Assembly (NCBI GenBank): GCA_024230435.1 | Contig: JAAERL010001107.1 | Span: 1-64,000, forward strand | From: Desulfobacteraceae bacterium | GTDB lineage: Bacteria > Desulfobacterota > Desulfobacteria > Desulfobacterales > Desulfosarcinaceae | DNA length: 64,000 bases | Direction of reading: 5' to 3' | Position numbers and translations under genes: made by a program | Shown: one piece after another, positions 52,640 through 61,949 of the stretch | How the letters are laid out: the number at the start of each line of letters is the position of its first letter | Numbering within the stretch: position 1 is the stretch's first letter | Notes under the pieces: model-generated | What the model saw: only the letters and a program-made list of their open reading frames with translations | The model's database searches: none | Told to the model about the DNA's origin: nothing

Positions 52640-52846
52640 CTATAACCAAAAGTTGTGTCTATACAGTTAGGTGGCGTATCCAACGGTTGATTGTTTACAG
52701 ACAGTTGACCGGTTTAAAAAAGAAAAGATACACACACCATGAGTAAAGATAACGTAATTGATCTGAAAAAAGCAGACACTTTTATTGACGCCCCAATTGC
52801 CGAGGTCTTGCGGCAAGGACTAAAAGCTTTTTATGCCCCTTGCTAA
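52640..52846 (+). mobile_element. Truncated IS256-type transposase relic
   Basis: From 52640 the sequence changes abruptly. An ATG at 52739 begins a 35-codon frame, MSKDNVIDLKKADTFIDAPI followed by AEVLRQG, typical of an IS256-family transposase N terminus, and then ends. The rest of the transposase is missing. The roughly 100 bases before it may be the insertion-sequence left end. The 260 bases after it (52847-53106) show no gene. Confidence 0.6.
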
Positions 52847-53106
52847 AACACAGCAGATCTTGATGATAATGACGGGCAGCAGACGAATCGTAATTTTCCA
52901 ATCGGAAAAAAAATCAATTCATCATTATTTGATATGGTTGAATACCTTTATTTAAAGTATTGATTGCACTATTGGCGTATTGTACTTGATTTGTTCATAG
53001 GGCATACGCCCCGCTTGAACCTATTTGAGCGATGTACTTGTCCCGGCTACGGCGAATGGCGAAATTTTGTACAACCGGAATGGGAAAGGTGTTCAACTTG
53101 AACGCC

Positions 53107-54039
53107 CTATATGTTCTTCATCGCATGCCGCGGATACATGGCATAACATTTAATCAACTCGCCGATCCCATCTTCTAAAAATCTTCGGGCTTCAAAACCG
53201 GCCTTTTTGAGACGCTGATTGGAAACGATATAATTTCGCTTATCAGAATCAGTGCCAACTTCCGCAAAATGAATATAAAATTGCGGCAAATATCGTTTGA
53301 TGGTCAACGCCAGCTCTTGCTTGGAAAGGTTGGTGTCATCCAAACCGGCATTGTACGGCTTGCCGGTCATTGCATCCGCGTTTTTAATGCAGTGCAAAAA
53401 ACAGTCGGCCACGTCACGGATATGAATGTAGTTGCGGTTGAAATCTTTTTCGAAAATCACGATATAGCCGTCTGTCACTGCGGCATAAACAAAATGGTTT
53501 ACCAGAAGATCAATACGCATGCGCGGCGAGACTCCGAATACCGTAGCCAAACGCAACGTAATGGTATTGTCGGCCTCAAGAAGTTCCTTTTCAGCATCCA
53601 CTTTGGTACGGCCATAAAGCGAAATGGGCTCTAAGGGCGTTTGCTCAGTGCAGTGCGCAACGCCGCTTTGGGTGCCGTAAATGCTGTTGGTGGTTGGATA
53701 AATGACCAGTTGTTGAGATGATCGAAGACGGTTAAGCTCCCGGATAGAATCAAAATTGATAGCGGTGGCTGCCGATGGGTCACGGTCACAGGCTCCAGCG
53801 CCTGCAAGTGCGGCAAGGGGAATGATGATGTCGGCATTTGACATTAAACGGGTCATCGTGCCGGTATCACGCACATCAGCCCGGACGAAATTAAATCGAG
53901 GATTGGCGCATAAATGAAACAAGGATGTCTGGCCGAATAAAAGGTTGTCCACGGCCGTTACAAAAAAGCCCGTATTCAGCAAATGCTCACATAAAATCGA
54001 ACCTAAATAACCTGCTGCGCCGGTAACGAGGATATTCAT
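53107..54039 (-). CDS. NAD-dependent epimerase/dehydratase (extended SDR)
   Basis: The 310-residue protein has the N-terminal NAD-binding motif MNILVTGAAGYLGSILCEHL, LAALAGAGACDRDP, and the active-site pair Y-x-x-x-K in SLYGRTKVDAEKE. The central FNRNYIHIRDVADCFLHCI segment is typical of nucleotide-sugar epimerases. It is normal length and intact. Most likely it acts on an NDP-sugar in the surface or flagellar glycan pathway, but the substrate cannot be told. A good AAAGGAG precedes its ATG. Confidence 0.85.
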   Translation of the reverse strand: MNILVTGAAGYLGSILCEHLLNTGFFVTAVDNLLFGQTSLFHLCANPRFNFVRADVRDTGTMTRLMSNADIIIPLAALAGAGACDRDPSAATAINFDSIRELNRLRSSQQLVIYPTTNSIYGTQSGVAHCTEQTPLEPISLYGRTKVDAEKELLEADNTITLRLATVFGVSPRMRIDLLVNHFVYAAVTDGYIVIFEKDFNRNYIHIRDVADCFLHCIKNADAMTGKPYNAGLDDTNLSKQELALTIKRYLPQFYIHFAEVGTDSDKRNYIVSNQRLKKAGFEARRFLEDGIGELIKCYAMYPRHAMKNI

Positions 54040-54054
54040 GGAAATAACACTCCT

Positions 54055-54166
54055 TTATAATTGGTTCGCCAGATCCATTGCCAGCTCAATGGCGCCTCCG
54101 ATACCCACCGTATTGGCGTAGCAACCTTTTGCCCCATCCAGCGTCAATGATTAAAGCTTGCGTCAT
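54055..54166 (-). pseudogene. Frameshifted fragment upstream of the epimerase gene
   Basis: On the minus strand an ATG at 54166 with GGAG upstream begins MTQALIIDAGWGKR. After a one-base shift the other frame continues KGCYANTVGIGGAIELAMDL and stops at 54055, just before the ribosome site of the epimerase gene. It is too short to be a complete enzyme and looks like the fused 5' and 3' ends of a deleted gene. The family is not recognised. Confidence 0.35.
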
Positions 54167-54278
54167 TTTTTTTCTCCATTTTTGTACATTACGCTAACAC
54201 CATCGCCCAGCGGCAAAATGGCCTGACAGTATCAAGCTGTTTTGGCCGGTTGTTATAGAAAGCGCTCTGCGCCCCGCC

Positions 54279-54335
54279 CTTTTTCCCGTCTTTGGCATAA
54301 CGCACAAGACGGGAAAAAAGACATACGAGATGGGA
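54279..54335. repeat. Hairpin repeat, inverted partner of 1-46
   Basis: The arm CTTTTTCCCGTCTT (54279-54292) pairs with AAGACGGGAAAAAAG (54306-54320) around 13 bases. The part from 54290 matches the reverse complement of 1-46 at 43 of 46 positions. Downstream, GATATTC and AATCGCCTTA also recur near the other copy. Confidence 0.75.
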
Positions 54336-54357
54336 TATTCTTTAACTGCAAATCGCC

Positions 54358-55599
54358 TTAATATTCCATAATCTGCGGCCAGGGCACAATAAAGCGCCCT
54401 CCCCGAGCAATATAATCCTGATGTTTTGCTATAATGGCTTCGCTACGCCGCCAGGCCAAAATCACCACATAATCCGGATTTCTAGTATAAAGGGCGCTGG
54501 AGGACATCACGGGAATGTGAAGGCCGGGACTAAAAAGTTCACGTTTGGCGGGGTTGTCATCGACAATAAATTCAAGCCGGTCGCCCAAATCGAATTGATA
54601 AACAAAAGTGGTCGTTGCTGCCGAAGCGCCGTATCCGGCCACCTTTTTTCCCTGCGCGTCAAGCGCCTTTAACCTTTCATTTAACTGCCACCGGTTTTGG
54701 GCAATACAGCTTGCAAGGGTTTGATAGGTTTGCCGGTTATAGATTCCGGCGCTTTCTTCGCGGCAGATCTTCTTCTGCACCAAATCAGATGCGCAAAATC
54801 CGCCCCCGGCCTTGTGCGCCAACACACGCAATGAGCCGTCCTTTGTCTTAATATGCATCGCATCAATCAACTCCAAACCGTACCGTTGAAAAACGACTTT
54901 CAGCGGCTTGACGGCAAAATAACTCACGTGTTCATGATAAATGTTATCGAAAATACCGTTTTCCACCAAATCCAATAGATAGCCGGTTTCCACTACAAAA
55001 ACCCCTTCCGGGGCCAGCAGTGAGCAGGTCCCCTCCAGCATATCGGACAAATCATCAATATTGGCGAAGGTGTTATTGGAAGTGACAATGGCGGCCGGAC
55101 CAAATTTTTTTTTGATTTTTTCAGCCAGTTTTGCAGTAAAAAAATCGTTTATCGTATCAATGCCAGATGCGATGGCTTTTTTTGCGATTTTATTTGCCGG
55201 TTCCACCCCCAACACCCGCATGCCGTGCTGTTTGAAAAACCGGAGCAAGGCGCCGTCATTGCTTCCGATATCAATAACAAGGGAATTTTGTTCCGGTTTG
55301 ATACGATCTAAAACTTCTTTGGCATATTTTTGGAAGTGATCTGTCAGGCCAAGGGAAATGGAAGTCTCATAAATAAAATTTTCATAAAGAATTTCCGGCG
55401 CAATTACGTCCCGCAACTGAACCAAGCCGCAATTTTCGCATAGAAAAAGATCAAGGGGATAGACTTTTTGAATCTGTCCCACACACTCACCTGGTATATA
55501 GGCATCGCCTATGGGAGTGGGTTCTAAGTTTAAAACCAATTTTAGCTGGTCCGATCGGCAAAGGCGGCAATCATGGCGGCGGTGATGGATTGGCTTCAT
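54358..55599 (-). CDS. C-methyltransferase of a nucleotide sugar (TylC3-like)
   Basis: The 413-residue protein has an N-terminal zinc-binding domain (CRLCRSD at about residues 11-17 and FLCENCGLVQL at about 52-62), a SAM-binding core (VIDIGSNDGALLRFFKQHG, about 103-121), and a C-terminal hexose C-methyltransferase domain with YHEHVSYFA and KDGSLRVLAHK. Enzymes of this family add a methyl branch at C3 of a keto-sugar. It is intact and lies 318 bases upstream of the epimerase gene, separated by a relic and a hairpin repeat. A methyl-branched sugar in the glycan is likely. Confidence 0.85.
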   Translation of the reverse strand: MKPIHHRRHDCRLCRSDQLKLVLNLEPTPIGDAYIPGECVGQIQKVYPLDLFLCENCGLVQLRDVIAPEILYENFIYETSISLGLTDHFQKYAKEVLDRIKPEQNSLVIDIGSNDGALLRFFKQHGMRVLGVEPANKIAKKAIASGIDTINDFFTAKLAEKIKKKFGPAAIVTSNNTFANIDDLSDMLEGTCSLLAPEGVFVVETGYLLDLVENGIFDNIYHEHVSYFAVKPLKVVFQRYGLELIDAMHIKTKDGSLRVLAHKAGGGFCASDLVQKKICREESAGIYNRQTYQTLASCIAQNRWQLNERLKALDAQGKKVAGYGASAATTTFVYQFDLGDRLEFIVDDNPAKRELFSPGLHIPVMSSSALYTRNPDYVVILAWRRSEAIIAKHQDYIARGGRFIVPWPQIMEY

Positions 55600-55680
55600 A
55601 TGATCATCCTATTTTTAAATACTTAAGGAAGGCAGTGCAGCGGATAGATCAGCCGTTATTACGCTTGCACTTGCCAGGTC

Positions 55681-55971
55681 TTAAGCCTGCCGCGTAACTG
55701 TTGCATCTTTCAAAGGCGTCAATTGCCTGGCCTGTGATTCATGCCATTGCAACGAGATACCACCATCAGCCAAAATTGTTTGTCCGGTAATAAAAGAAGT
55801 TTCAGAACCGCATAAAAAAACTATAATTATAGAGACTTGATCTGTAGTTCCCAAACGTTTTAGGGGTGTAATATGTTTATATAAATCGAGCAGGGCTTTG
55901 TTATCAAGATAATATTTGAGGGATTGCTCTTTAAAACAGTTCAGTGGCAATGCGATCCGTGTGTTTTGCAT
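55681..55971 (-). pseudogene. 5'-truncated short-chain dehydrogenase
   Basis: The 96-codon frame contains only the C-terminal end of an SDR of the 3-oxoacyl-ACP reductase type: HITPLKRLGTTDQVSIIIVF, then FITGQTILADGGISLQWHES. The Rossmann NAD-binding and catalytic parts are missing upstream. It is a relic beside the C-methyltransferase gene. Confidence 0.65.
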
Positions 55972-56744
55972 TCAGCTAACATTTTAACCTATTATGGTAA
56001 TTGCCGGCAATGCCGTTAATTGAGAAACAGGCTTCAGAAAGTAGCGGCAGCACAATGGCCCCCAGTTTTGATTTTATCTCATCTAAATGGGTTAGGAAGA
56101 GGACGGCCCGGTCTATATCCGTCCCTTCCACGCGTGCGGCAGATGCACATGGCCCATAAATTTATTCATATATTGCAAGATTGTTTTGGCGCCCGGCGGC
56201 CATTACAGTACTGCCGGGATTCATCATCAAGCCGCCATACACTTTTCCACCGTGCATAGCACAGGAAATAAGAGTAGTTTGTGGCGCCGTACGCGGCGCC
56301 ACAACAGTTTGGTAACTCAAACACGATATCGTACCCGATACCAATATGTAATATCGCGGGGATATACAGCCGATAGGCTTCTGCCAAGAGGCTGATGTTT
56401 TGTTAGGATTCAATAGCGGCAAGACTCAATAGCCCTGCTCCTTGGGGGGTGGGGGCCCCTGTTTTCCCTATGAAAGGATTATTCAAATCCTAACCCTTTT
56501 GGGTCAAAATTTTTACTTTCTTCAGAAAACAACGAAAGGCAATGGTTGATCAGGCTGGTTGAAAAAAATACGGCATATCTTGCGCAAAGGCGATACTGCC
56601 ATTGATTTCGTGCACCACTTGCTGGTCCTCGATAATTTTCCCCGGGCGGGATCTTCGGACAGTTCCTTGAACTGGGCCCCTTTGACATAATTATGCGCAC
56701 GGAGCAACTTTATGCTTTTTTCGGATGCGTGCCGGCATGAAGCT
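55972..56744. other. Decayed region with frameshifted coding traces
   Basis: No intact gene was found. On the minus strand around 56510-56710 two frames combine to LLRAHNYVKGAQFKELSEDP followed by IIEDQQVVHEINGSIAFAQD, a frameshifted relic of unknown family. Overlapping minus-strand frames at 56162-56422 also look like decayed coding DNA. It borders the truncated SDR relic. Confidence 0.35.
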
Positions 56745-57125
56745 CTAATTTCCCTGCTTGGGAATGTGGCGTTCCTTAAAAAAGTGTATTATTTCTTTGT
56801 GAACTGCGCCGGCGATATGATCCGCCAGTTGCTTTATGACTTTGACGGACAGATCGTTATCCGGGATATTATGTTCAACCAATCGGCCCAGGATATCTGA
56901 AAGGGATAGGCCCAGGTGCTTGTATTGATTAATTTTTGATATTATTTCAATATCTTTTTCGATGTAACGGCGCTGGCCGCCTGCGGTTCTCACAGGAGCA
57001 AGGTACTCGGAGAATTCTTTTTCCCAAAATCGAATTGTTGACTTGGGCAGCCCTAACTTTGAACTGACATCCTGAATCGTCCAGTGCTTATTTATGGCTT
57101 TATTTATATTTTGTGTCTTTTTCAT
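56745..57125 (-). CDS. MerR-family transcriptional regulator
   Basis: The 126-residue protein has a typical MerR winged HTH: HWTIQDVSSKLGLPKSTIRF and WEKEF, followed by GGQRRYIEKDIEIISKI. After it comes a short helical part (KHLGLSLSDILGRL) without Cys motifs, so it does not look like a metal sensor of the classic type. It stands alone at the edge of the decayed sugar region. Its targets are unknown. Confidence 0.85.
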   Translation of the reverse strand: MKKTQNINKAINKHWTIQDVSSKLGLPKSTIRFWEKEFSEYLAPVRTAGGQRRYIEKDIEIISKINQYKHLGLSLSDILGRLVEHNIPDNDLSVKVIKQLADHIAGAVHKEIIHFFKERHIPKQGN

Positions 57126-58145
57126 GGATGCAATATAGCTCCGCCTGGCGGTTTACTTTTTCAAGGGGGTATAAAAAAAACAGAGCTTAAAGTAGCGTGT
57201 AAAAAGTTAACCAACTTTTACTTTAACTTCATTTCAGCAAATACCGTACCAAATCTTCCAATTATTAATTTTGTTATTCGTTATAGAAATTTATGACACC
57301 GCGAAAAATACTGTGTTAAATCACGGTCAATTAATTGACGACTGAAAATTAAAGTTGACTTTAGCATTAGAGCTCAATGGCCTGCGGCGCTCTTTGCAGT
57401 TATTTTGGCAGACAGGGGTTAATTCGTCAGTCAAGAGTGCAGTATCTTTCAATGAGAATTAAAAACGCGGCATTAATTAACAGGATGCGCAATCTGAATG
57501 ATTGCTTGCCCGGTGCGGTCAATGATTTGACACTATTGAACTTTTTCTTTTTTTAAACACCTGCAAAGACGTGGCGGATTGACTTGGTGCGGCGGTTTGT
57601 TTTTTTGCGAAATGCAAATCCTTGACACCTAAAAGGCCTGTGTGCCATAAATAACAATAATAATAAGAATAATCGGTCTGCTGGCGGTATATTACTTCTC
57701 ACCAATTGCTCTGTTACATCGCCTTTAAAAGACCTATGCTATGCTAAATATTGTACGGATAAGATATATTGCAGATGCAGCGGCGGTCTTTCGTTAATTA
57801 ATTGAGCGATATCACAATTACAAACTACTTTGACACGTTCACCATGAAAAATCGGCCAAGGTTGGTCTAACTGAATTTTTCGTTAGATCTTAGGATTTTG
57901 GAAGTTGCAAATAAACCGGTATTGCGCTTAGATTTGGATTCATTTTCAAGGCGCTGCCGGGTGTATGCACTCTGCCTGGACTCCATAGAGCAACGAGCAA
58001 AAACGAATTTAATCGGCATATGGTTCAAGACAAGCAACAGTAGTAGTATATTAGCAGCTTTCAAAACCCTTAATGCAAATTGAACCCAAATAGCCCTGCC
58101 GGGCAGATGGTCAATGAGCCATCAAGGGTATTGAGCCGATAAGCT
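57126..58145. other. Long intergenic region, about 1 kb
   Basis: No gene or structured RNA was recognised. TTGACA-like boxes near 57530 and 57620 have poor partners. From about 57883 to 58082 it carries a copy of the dispersed repeat described separately. The region directly upstream of 58146 has no obvious Shine-Dalgarno. Confidence 0.45.
57883..58082 (+). repeat. Dispersed intergenic repeat (copy 2)
   Basis: Shares ordered blocks with 37593-37775: TTAGG-T-TGGAA-TGC-AAT, TATTGCGC, GATTTGGATTC-TTTTCAAGG, GGGTG-AT, a CGAATT region and TATATTA. The first 75 bases are about 75 percent alike by eye; the rest is looser. Confidence 0.65.
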
Positions 58146-59504
58146 ATGAACGAATTTCCAATTCTGTTTGTTGATGACGATCAGCAAATACTCGAAGTGG
58201 TTGCCTTGTTTCTAGAACGAAACAGCATCCTGTTTGATACTGCACCTAGCGGACAACAAGCTCTTGAAAAGATACAACAAAAAGAATACTCGGCGGTCTT
58301 TACCGATTTAATCATGCCTGGCATCAGCGGTTTGGATCTGCTAAAAGATATCAGATACAATAATCCTGAAACAGACGTGGTTATCGTCACTGGTTATGGT
58401 ACAATTGAATCAGCTATAGAAACGCTAAAGTGCGGAGCATATGACTATCTTCAAAAACCCATAAACTTTGAACGGTTGAAAGCGCTGATCAACCGGATCA
58501 TTGAAAAAAGAAAACTGCAACTTGAAAACACGCTGATAAAACGCCGTTTAAAAGACCGGTTCAATTATGGTCAACTTGTTGGCAAAAGCCCAAAAATGCA
58601 ACAGATCTATGAAGTTATCGATCTTATCAGCTCAGGAAGCCCGACGGTGCTCATTCAAGGCGGCAGCGGTACGGGTAAAGAACTGGTCGCCAATGTCATT
58701 CATCAAAACAGCATCCGCAAAAACCGGCCGTTTATCCCGGTAAATTGCGGCGCCATTGCCGAGGGTCTGCTCGAAAGCGAGCTGTTTGGACATATAAAAG
58801 GTGCTTTTACCGGGGCAATTAAAGATAGCATGGGATTGTTCAAGGCAGCCGATGGCGGAACCATATTCCTCGATGAAATAGCCGAAGTTCCTCCGTCACT
58901 GCAAGTTAAGCTGCTCAGAGCACTTCAGGAAAAAAAGATAAGACCGGTGGGCGATGCTCATGAAAATGAAGTTGATGTCCGTGTCATTGCGGCCACAAAC
59001 AGGAACCTTGAAAAAGCAATATCCAACAAATCTTTCAGGCAGGACTTGTTTTATCGTTTGAATGTCATTTCCCTGCATATGCCGTCATTGCGGGAAATAA
59101 AAGAAGACATTCCGCATCTGGTGATACATTTTATGAAAAAGTTCAGCCGTGAAGGACATCGCAAGGTCGAACACATTTCGCCAAAAGCCGTTGATTTTCT
59201 AATGCGTTATGATTGGCCCGGAAATGTCCGGCAGCTGGAAAACACAATTGAAAGAGCGTTTGCCCTTGGAACCGGAAATACCATCGTTGCAAGGGATTTG
59301 CCGCCTGAGATATGCAATGGAAGCCAAAATGATGGGTTTTTAAAAACGAGCTTAAATCTTATGGAGAATGAAAAAATACTCATCAAAAGGGCGCTGGAAC
59401 AAACAAAAGGCAATAAGGCTGAAGCAGCCAAATTGCTTGGAATAAACATTACAACTGTTTACCGGAAAATGCAAAAATATGACATGGAAGAACATACGCC
59501 ATGA
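58146..59504 (+). CDS. NtrC-family sigma-54 response regulator
   Basis: The 452-residue protein has an intact receiver (1-120; [26 protein letters not shown]), a sigma-54 AAA+ domain (about 140-370) with Walker A GGSGTGKE, the loop GAFTGA and [12 protein letters not shown], and a C-terminal Fis-type HTH ([19 protein letters not shown]). In contrast to the regulator at 12269, all phosphorylation residues are present. No cognate kinase is adjacent; the hybrid kinase at 30863 is distant. It could act on any sigma-54 promoter, so its regulon is not known. Confidence 0.92.
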   Translation: MNEFPILFVDDDQQILEVVALFLERNSILFDTAPSGQQALEKIQQKEYSAVFTDLIMPGISGLDLLKDIRYNNPETDVVIVTGYGTIESAIETLKCGAYDYLQKPINFERLKALINRIIEKRKLQLENTLIKRRLKDRFNYGQLVGKSPKMQQIYEVIDLISSGSPTVLIQGGSGTGKELVANVIHQNSIRKNRPFIPVNCGAIAEGLLESELFGHIKGAFTGAIKDSMGLFKAADGGTIFLDEIAEVPPSLQVKLLRALQEKKIRPVGDAHENEVDVRVIAATNRNLEKAISNKSFRQDLFYRLNVISLHMPSLREIKEDIPHLVIHFMKKFSREGHRKVEHISPKAVDFLMRYDWPGNVRQLENTIERAFALGTGNTIVARDLPPEICNGSQNDGFLKTSLNLMENEKILIKRALEQTKGNKAEAAKLLGINITTVYRKMQKYDMEEHTP

Positions 59505-59542
59505 TAGTTAATTTCCATCTACGGAATAGAAAAATTTGTTTG

Positions 59543-59672
59543 AAATCAAGGCATGTAATAAATTTTACCACAGGCATTTGAATGATATGCCCAAGGGTTG
59601 ATATTCAGAGCATAAAATTTTTCACACGCAACGAAAATTTCGGTTATATTAGCCATTCATGGATTGGCATTA
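59543..59672 (+). repeat. Imperfect dispersed repeat (partner of 30295-30420)
   Basis: Carries the same ordered blocks as 30295-30420, ending in GCCATTCATGGATTGGCATT. It lies 40 bases before the response-regulator gene at 59712. The other copy lies upstream of kaiB and the hybrid kinase. Confidence 0.65.
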
Positions 59673-59711
59673 TATAGAACAAAAATGATGCTATAGGGAG
59701 GGAAAGAAAAA

Positions 59712-60161
59712 ATGTCAGAGGGATTAGATGTTATAATTGTGGATGATGATCCAAGTGTTTGCGAGCTCATAGAAACCATTGTAAAACGTTTCTATACATG
59801 GGGTGAAGTATTGGCCTTCAACAAAACAAATGAAGCTACGGATTACTGCCTGAGCCGGGAAATAGGAGTGGCCATTTTCGTAGTGGATGTTTTCTTAGGC
59901 GGGGTCAGCGGATTTTATTTCCTCGATACCATTGAGGCAAAATTTCCCACGGCTCATTCTGATGCTATCATCATTACCGGAAACGCCAGCGACGATATTG
60001 TTAATATGTGTATTGCCTCTGATGTCAATCATTTATTAGAAAAACCGGTCAAACCTTATGCCATGCAACTAGCGGTCAGAGCCATTGCGGAAAAATATTT
60101 AAAATTTGCAAAAAAACTATTTCAAGACCCCGATTTTGCTAAAAATGTATCAGGTATTTAA
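59712..60161 (+). CDS. Single-domain response regulator
   Basis: The 149-residue protein is a receiver with a short C-terminal tail: VIIVDDDPSVCELIE, the acceptor strand IFVVDVFLGGVSGF, IITGNAS and LEKPVKP. No output domain is present. AGGGAGG lies 10 bases upstream of the ATG. It may act as a CheY-like messenger or a phosphate sink. An imperfect repeat shared with the kaiB/hybrid kinase region precedes it. Confidence 0.88.
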   Translation: MSEGLDVIIVDDDPSVCELIETIVKRFYTWGEVLAFNKTNEATDYCLSREIGVAIFVVDVFLGGVSGFYFLDTIEAKFPTAHSDAIIITGNASDDIVNMCIASDVNHLLEKPVKPYAMQLAVRAIAEKYLKFAKKLFQDPDFAKNVSGI

Positions 60162-60297
60162 AAATGAGACTTTTTTTCAAAACCTCAAACCGTCCCACCC
60201 GCTCTTAAGCTTACCGGATACCGGTCCATAGGGCCGGATGAAGCAAAAACTATTTTGTTGCATGGCGTTAAGGCGTTTGCAGTTTTATACCTTAAAA

Positions 60298-60747
60298 TTA
60301 ACGGCTGGTATATTCTCCTAGTTCAAAACGTATCGTCTCTTTTGACGCAACCATCAACACCTCGTCTATGATTGCCTTGAGCGGGTCTTGCTCCGGCATT
60401 TTTGACATCAAGGCTTGAAGCTCTTGGCTTTTGTGTTTTACCTTTTGCACTGCAGGCTCAATGGATCGCAAATTTGCATTTGTGTCTGACAGACGATGCT
60501 GATAATCTTCCAGCAGGTTCAACATTTGTTCCAGGCCCTGGTGCACCTTAATTTGATTTTCAAATTGCATATTTATGGCGGCAGGCATCATTGTTTTTGC
60601 CGGCGCGCTTACCGCAGGCTTTTCAGATGCTGCCTTTTGAGAGGTTTGTGTAAGGATTTTCCCAAAATCAGACTGTCCGGCAGATTTTTTTGGCGCTGTT
60701 TTTGGGGATTTAAGCAGCTGTTGTTTATCTAGTGGATTGATCTTCAT
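60298..60747 (-). CDS. Unknown coiled-coil protein
   Basis: I choose the ATG at 60747 with GGAG 10 bases upstream, giving 149 residues. The N terminus is basic and Pro/Lys/Ala-rich; the C-terminal half (about residues 65-140) is a coiled coil with MLNLLEDYQHRLSDTNANLR and VKHKSQELQALMSKMPEQDP. There is no signal peptide. The disordered-then-helical layout resembles small flagellar proteins and the unknown gene at 17404, but no family is recognised. Confidence 0.6.
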   Translation of the reverse strand: MKINPLDKQQLLKSPKTAPKKSAGQSDFGKILTQTSQKAASEKPAVSAPAKTMMPAAINMQFENQIKVHQGLEQMLNLLEDYQHRLSDTNANLRSIEPAVQKVKHKSQELQALMSKMPEQDPLKAIIDEVLMVASKETIRFELGEYTSR

Positions 60748-60810
60748 AGTACATCTCCGGAAAAAATATCGATAATATCCTGCACACACCATTATGCAAA
60801 GGCTGTGCAA

Positions 60811-61033
60811 ACTTAGCCAATTTTTTTTATTTTTCTTTAATTACATAAAATCCGATTTGTCTTAACGGATTATGTTTTTAAATATGAGCAAGTTGTGGCA
60901 ATTTTCGATAATAAGCAAATAAGCGCAAGATTAAAATTAAATCACAAAATTCTTATCCGGTATCTAACTCATTAGGCAATCTTTACCTAGTCCTATCCAA
61001 AAACGGCCCAATTGCACAATGAACACTGCACCA
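60811..61033. other. Short intergenic region
   Basis: A/T-rich, with no gene recognised. It lies between the unknown coiled-coil gene and the end of the MBL gene. No clear sigma-54 or sigma-28 site on the minus strand. Confidence 0.35.
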
Positions 61034-61948
61034 TCAAAGCGAAATCTTCATGCCCTCACTGGCAAAAAAAATCTCCGTTGCGTTTGTTCCGGATGTACAG
61101 TACTCATCCTTCATCCGATCCAATTGATCGTCATCGCGCTGAATATCATGGTGAAAAAGCGCCAGGCGCTTTACTTTATTTCTCAATGCGGTTTCAATGG
61201 CGTGCTCAATTGCCGTATGTCCCCATCCGATTCGGCTGTTCCGGTACTCGGCCAAAGTATATTGGGCATCATAAACCAGCAAATCCGCATTTTCCACAAA
61301 CGCCTCAATCCGTTGGTTTTCAGCAGCGGCGGCTTGCTCGCCTTCTGCAGCCATAAGCTCATCATAGGCAGGATCTTGTGGCTCCGTGATAAAAACGTTT
61401 GAGAACGGCTCAGTATCGAATAACGTACAAAACACCTTTCCCTCAAACTCAAAACGATATCCAAGACAAAGAAGAGGATGATTTAGAAATTTGGTTCTTA
61501 CGCTGATCCCCTGTCCTAAATCGTAATCGCCTTCTTTTAAATCCACGTAGGAAATTTGGGAAGCCAATTCTTCATGCCGAACAGGAAAATAGCGATATGT
61601 CCACTGGCCGCCAAGCACATCTTTCAGAGTTTCTTCTTCGTAGGTCACCGGACCGTGAATCCTGAGCTGTGTTGTAGGAAGATAAATAGGAGTAAAAAAA
61701 GGAAAACCCATAATATGGTCCCAATGGGTATGGGTAAGGAAAATATCCGCAGTAATGGATTTACCCGGCTGCCTGTAATGCATCAATGCATTGCCCAGTT
61801 CACGGATACCGGTGCCTGCATCAATGATGATTCGCCTGTTATTTTTTTTAATCATTAATTCAATACAGGCTGTGTTGCCCCCATACCGGACAGTAGTTGG
61901 CCCCGGACAGGGGATAGATCCTCGAACCCCCCAAAACTTTACCCACAT
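61034..61948 (-). CDS. MBL-fold metal-dependent hydrolase
   Basis: The 304-residue protein has the metallo-beta-lactamase fold: the opening GVRGSIPCPGPTTVRYGGN, the metal-binding THTHWDHIMGFPFF (HxHxDH, about residues 92-105), a DTEP metal ligand region and GWGHTAIEHAI near the end. This subfamily is common in Desulfobacterota; its substrate is not established, although PhnP- and RNase Z-like relatives hydrolyse phosphodiesters. It begins 1 base after the HDOD gene, so the two form an operon. Confidence 0.85.
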   Translation of the reverse strand: MWVKFWGVRGSIPCPGPTTVRYGGNTACIELMIKKNNRRIIIDAGTGIRELGNALMHYRQPGKSITADIFLTHTHWDHIMGFPFFTPIYLPTTQLRIHGPVTYEEETLKDVLGGQWTYRYFPVRHEELASQISYVDLKEGDYDLGQGISVRTKFLNHPLLCLGYRFEFEGKVFCTLFDTEPFSNVFITEPQDPAYDELMAAEGEQAAAAENQRIEAFVENADLLVYDAQYTLAEYRNSRIGWGHTAIEHAIETALRNKVKRLALFHHDIQRDDDQLDRMKDEYCTSGTNATEIFFASEGMKISL

Positions 61949-61949
61949 C

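Noticed and set aside
54355-54360. Joining the relic at 54055-54166 with the C-methyltransferase gene
   Set aside because: The methyltransferase ends with its own stop at 54358, and the relic has its own start and a different reading frame.
57615-57650. TTGACA box with ATAAAT as sigma-70 promoter
   Set aside because: The spacing is 19 bases and there is no gene close downstream on that strand.
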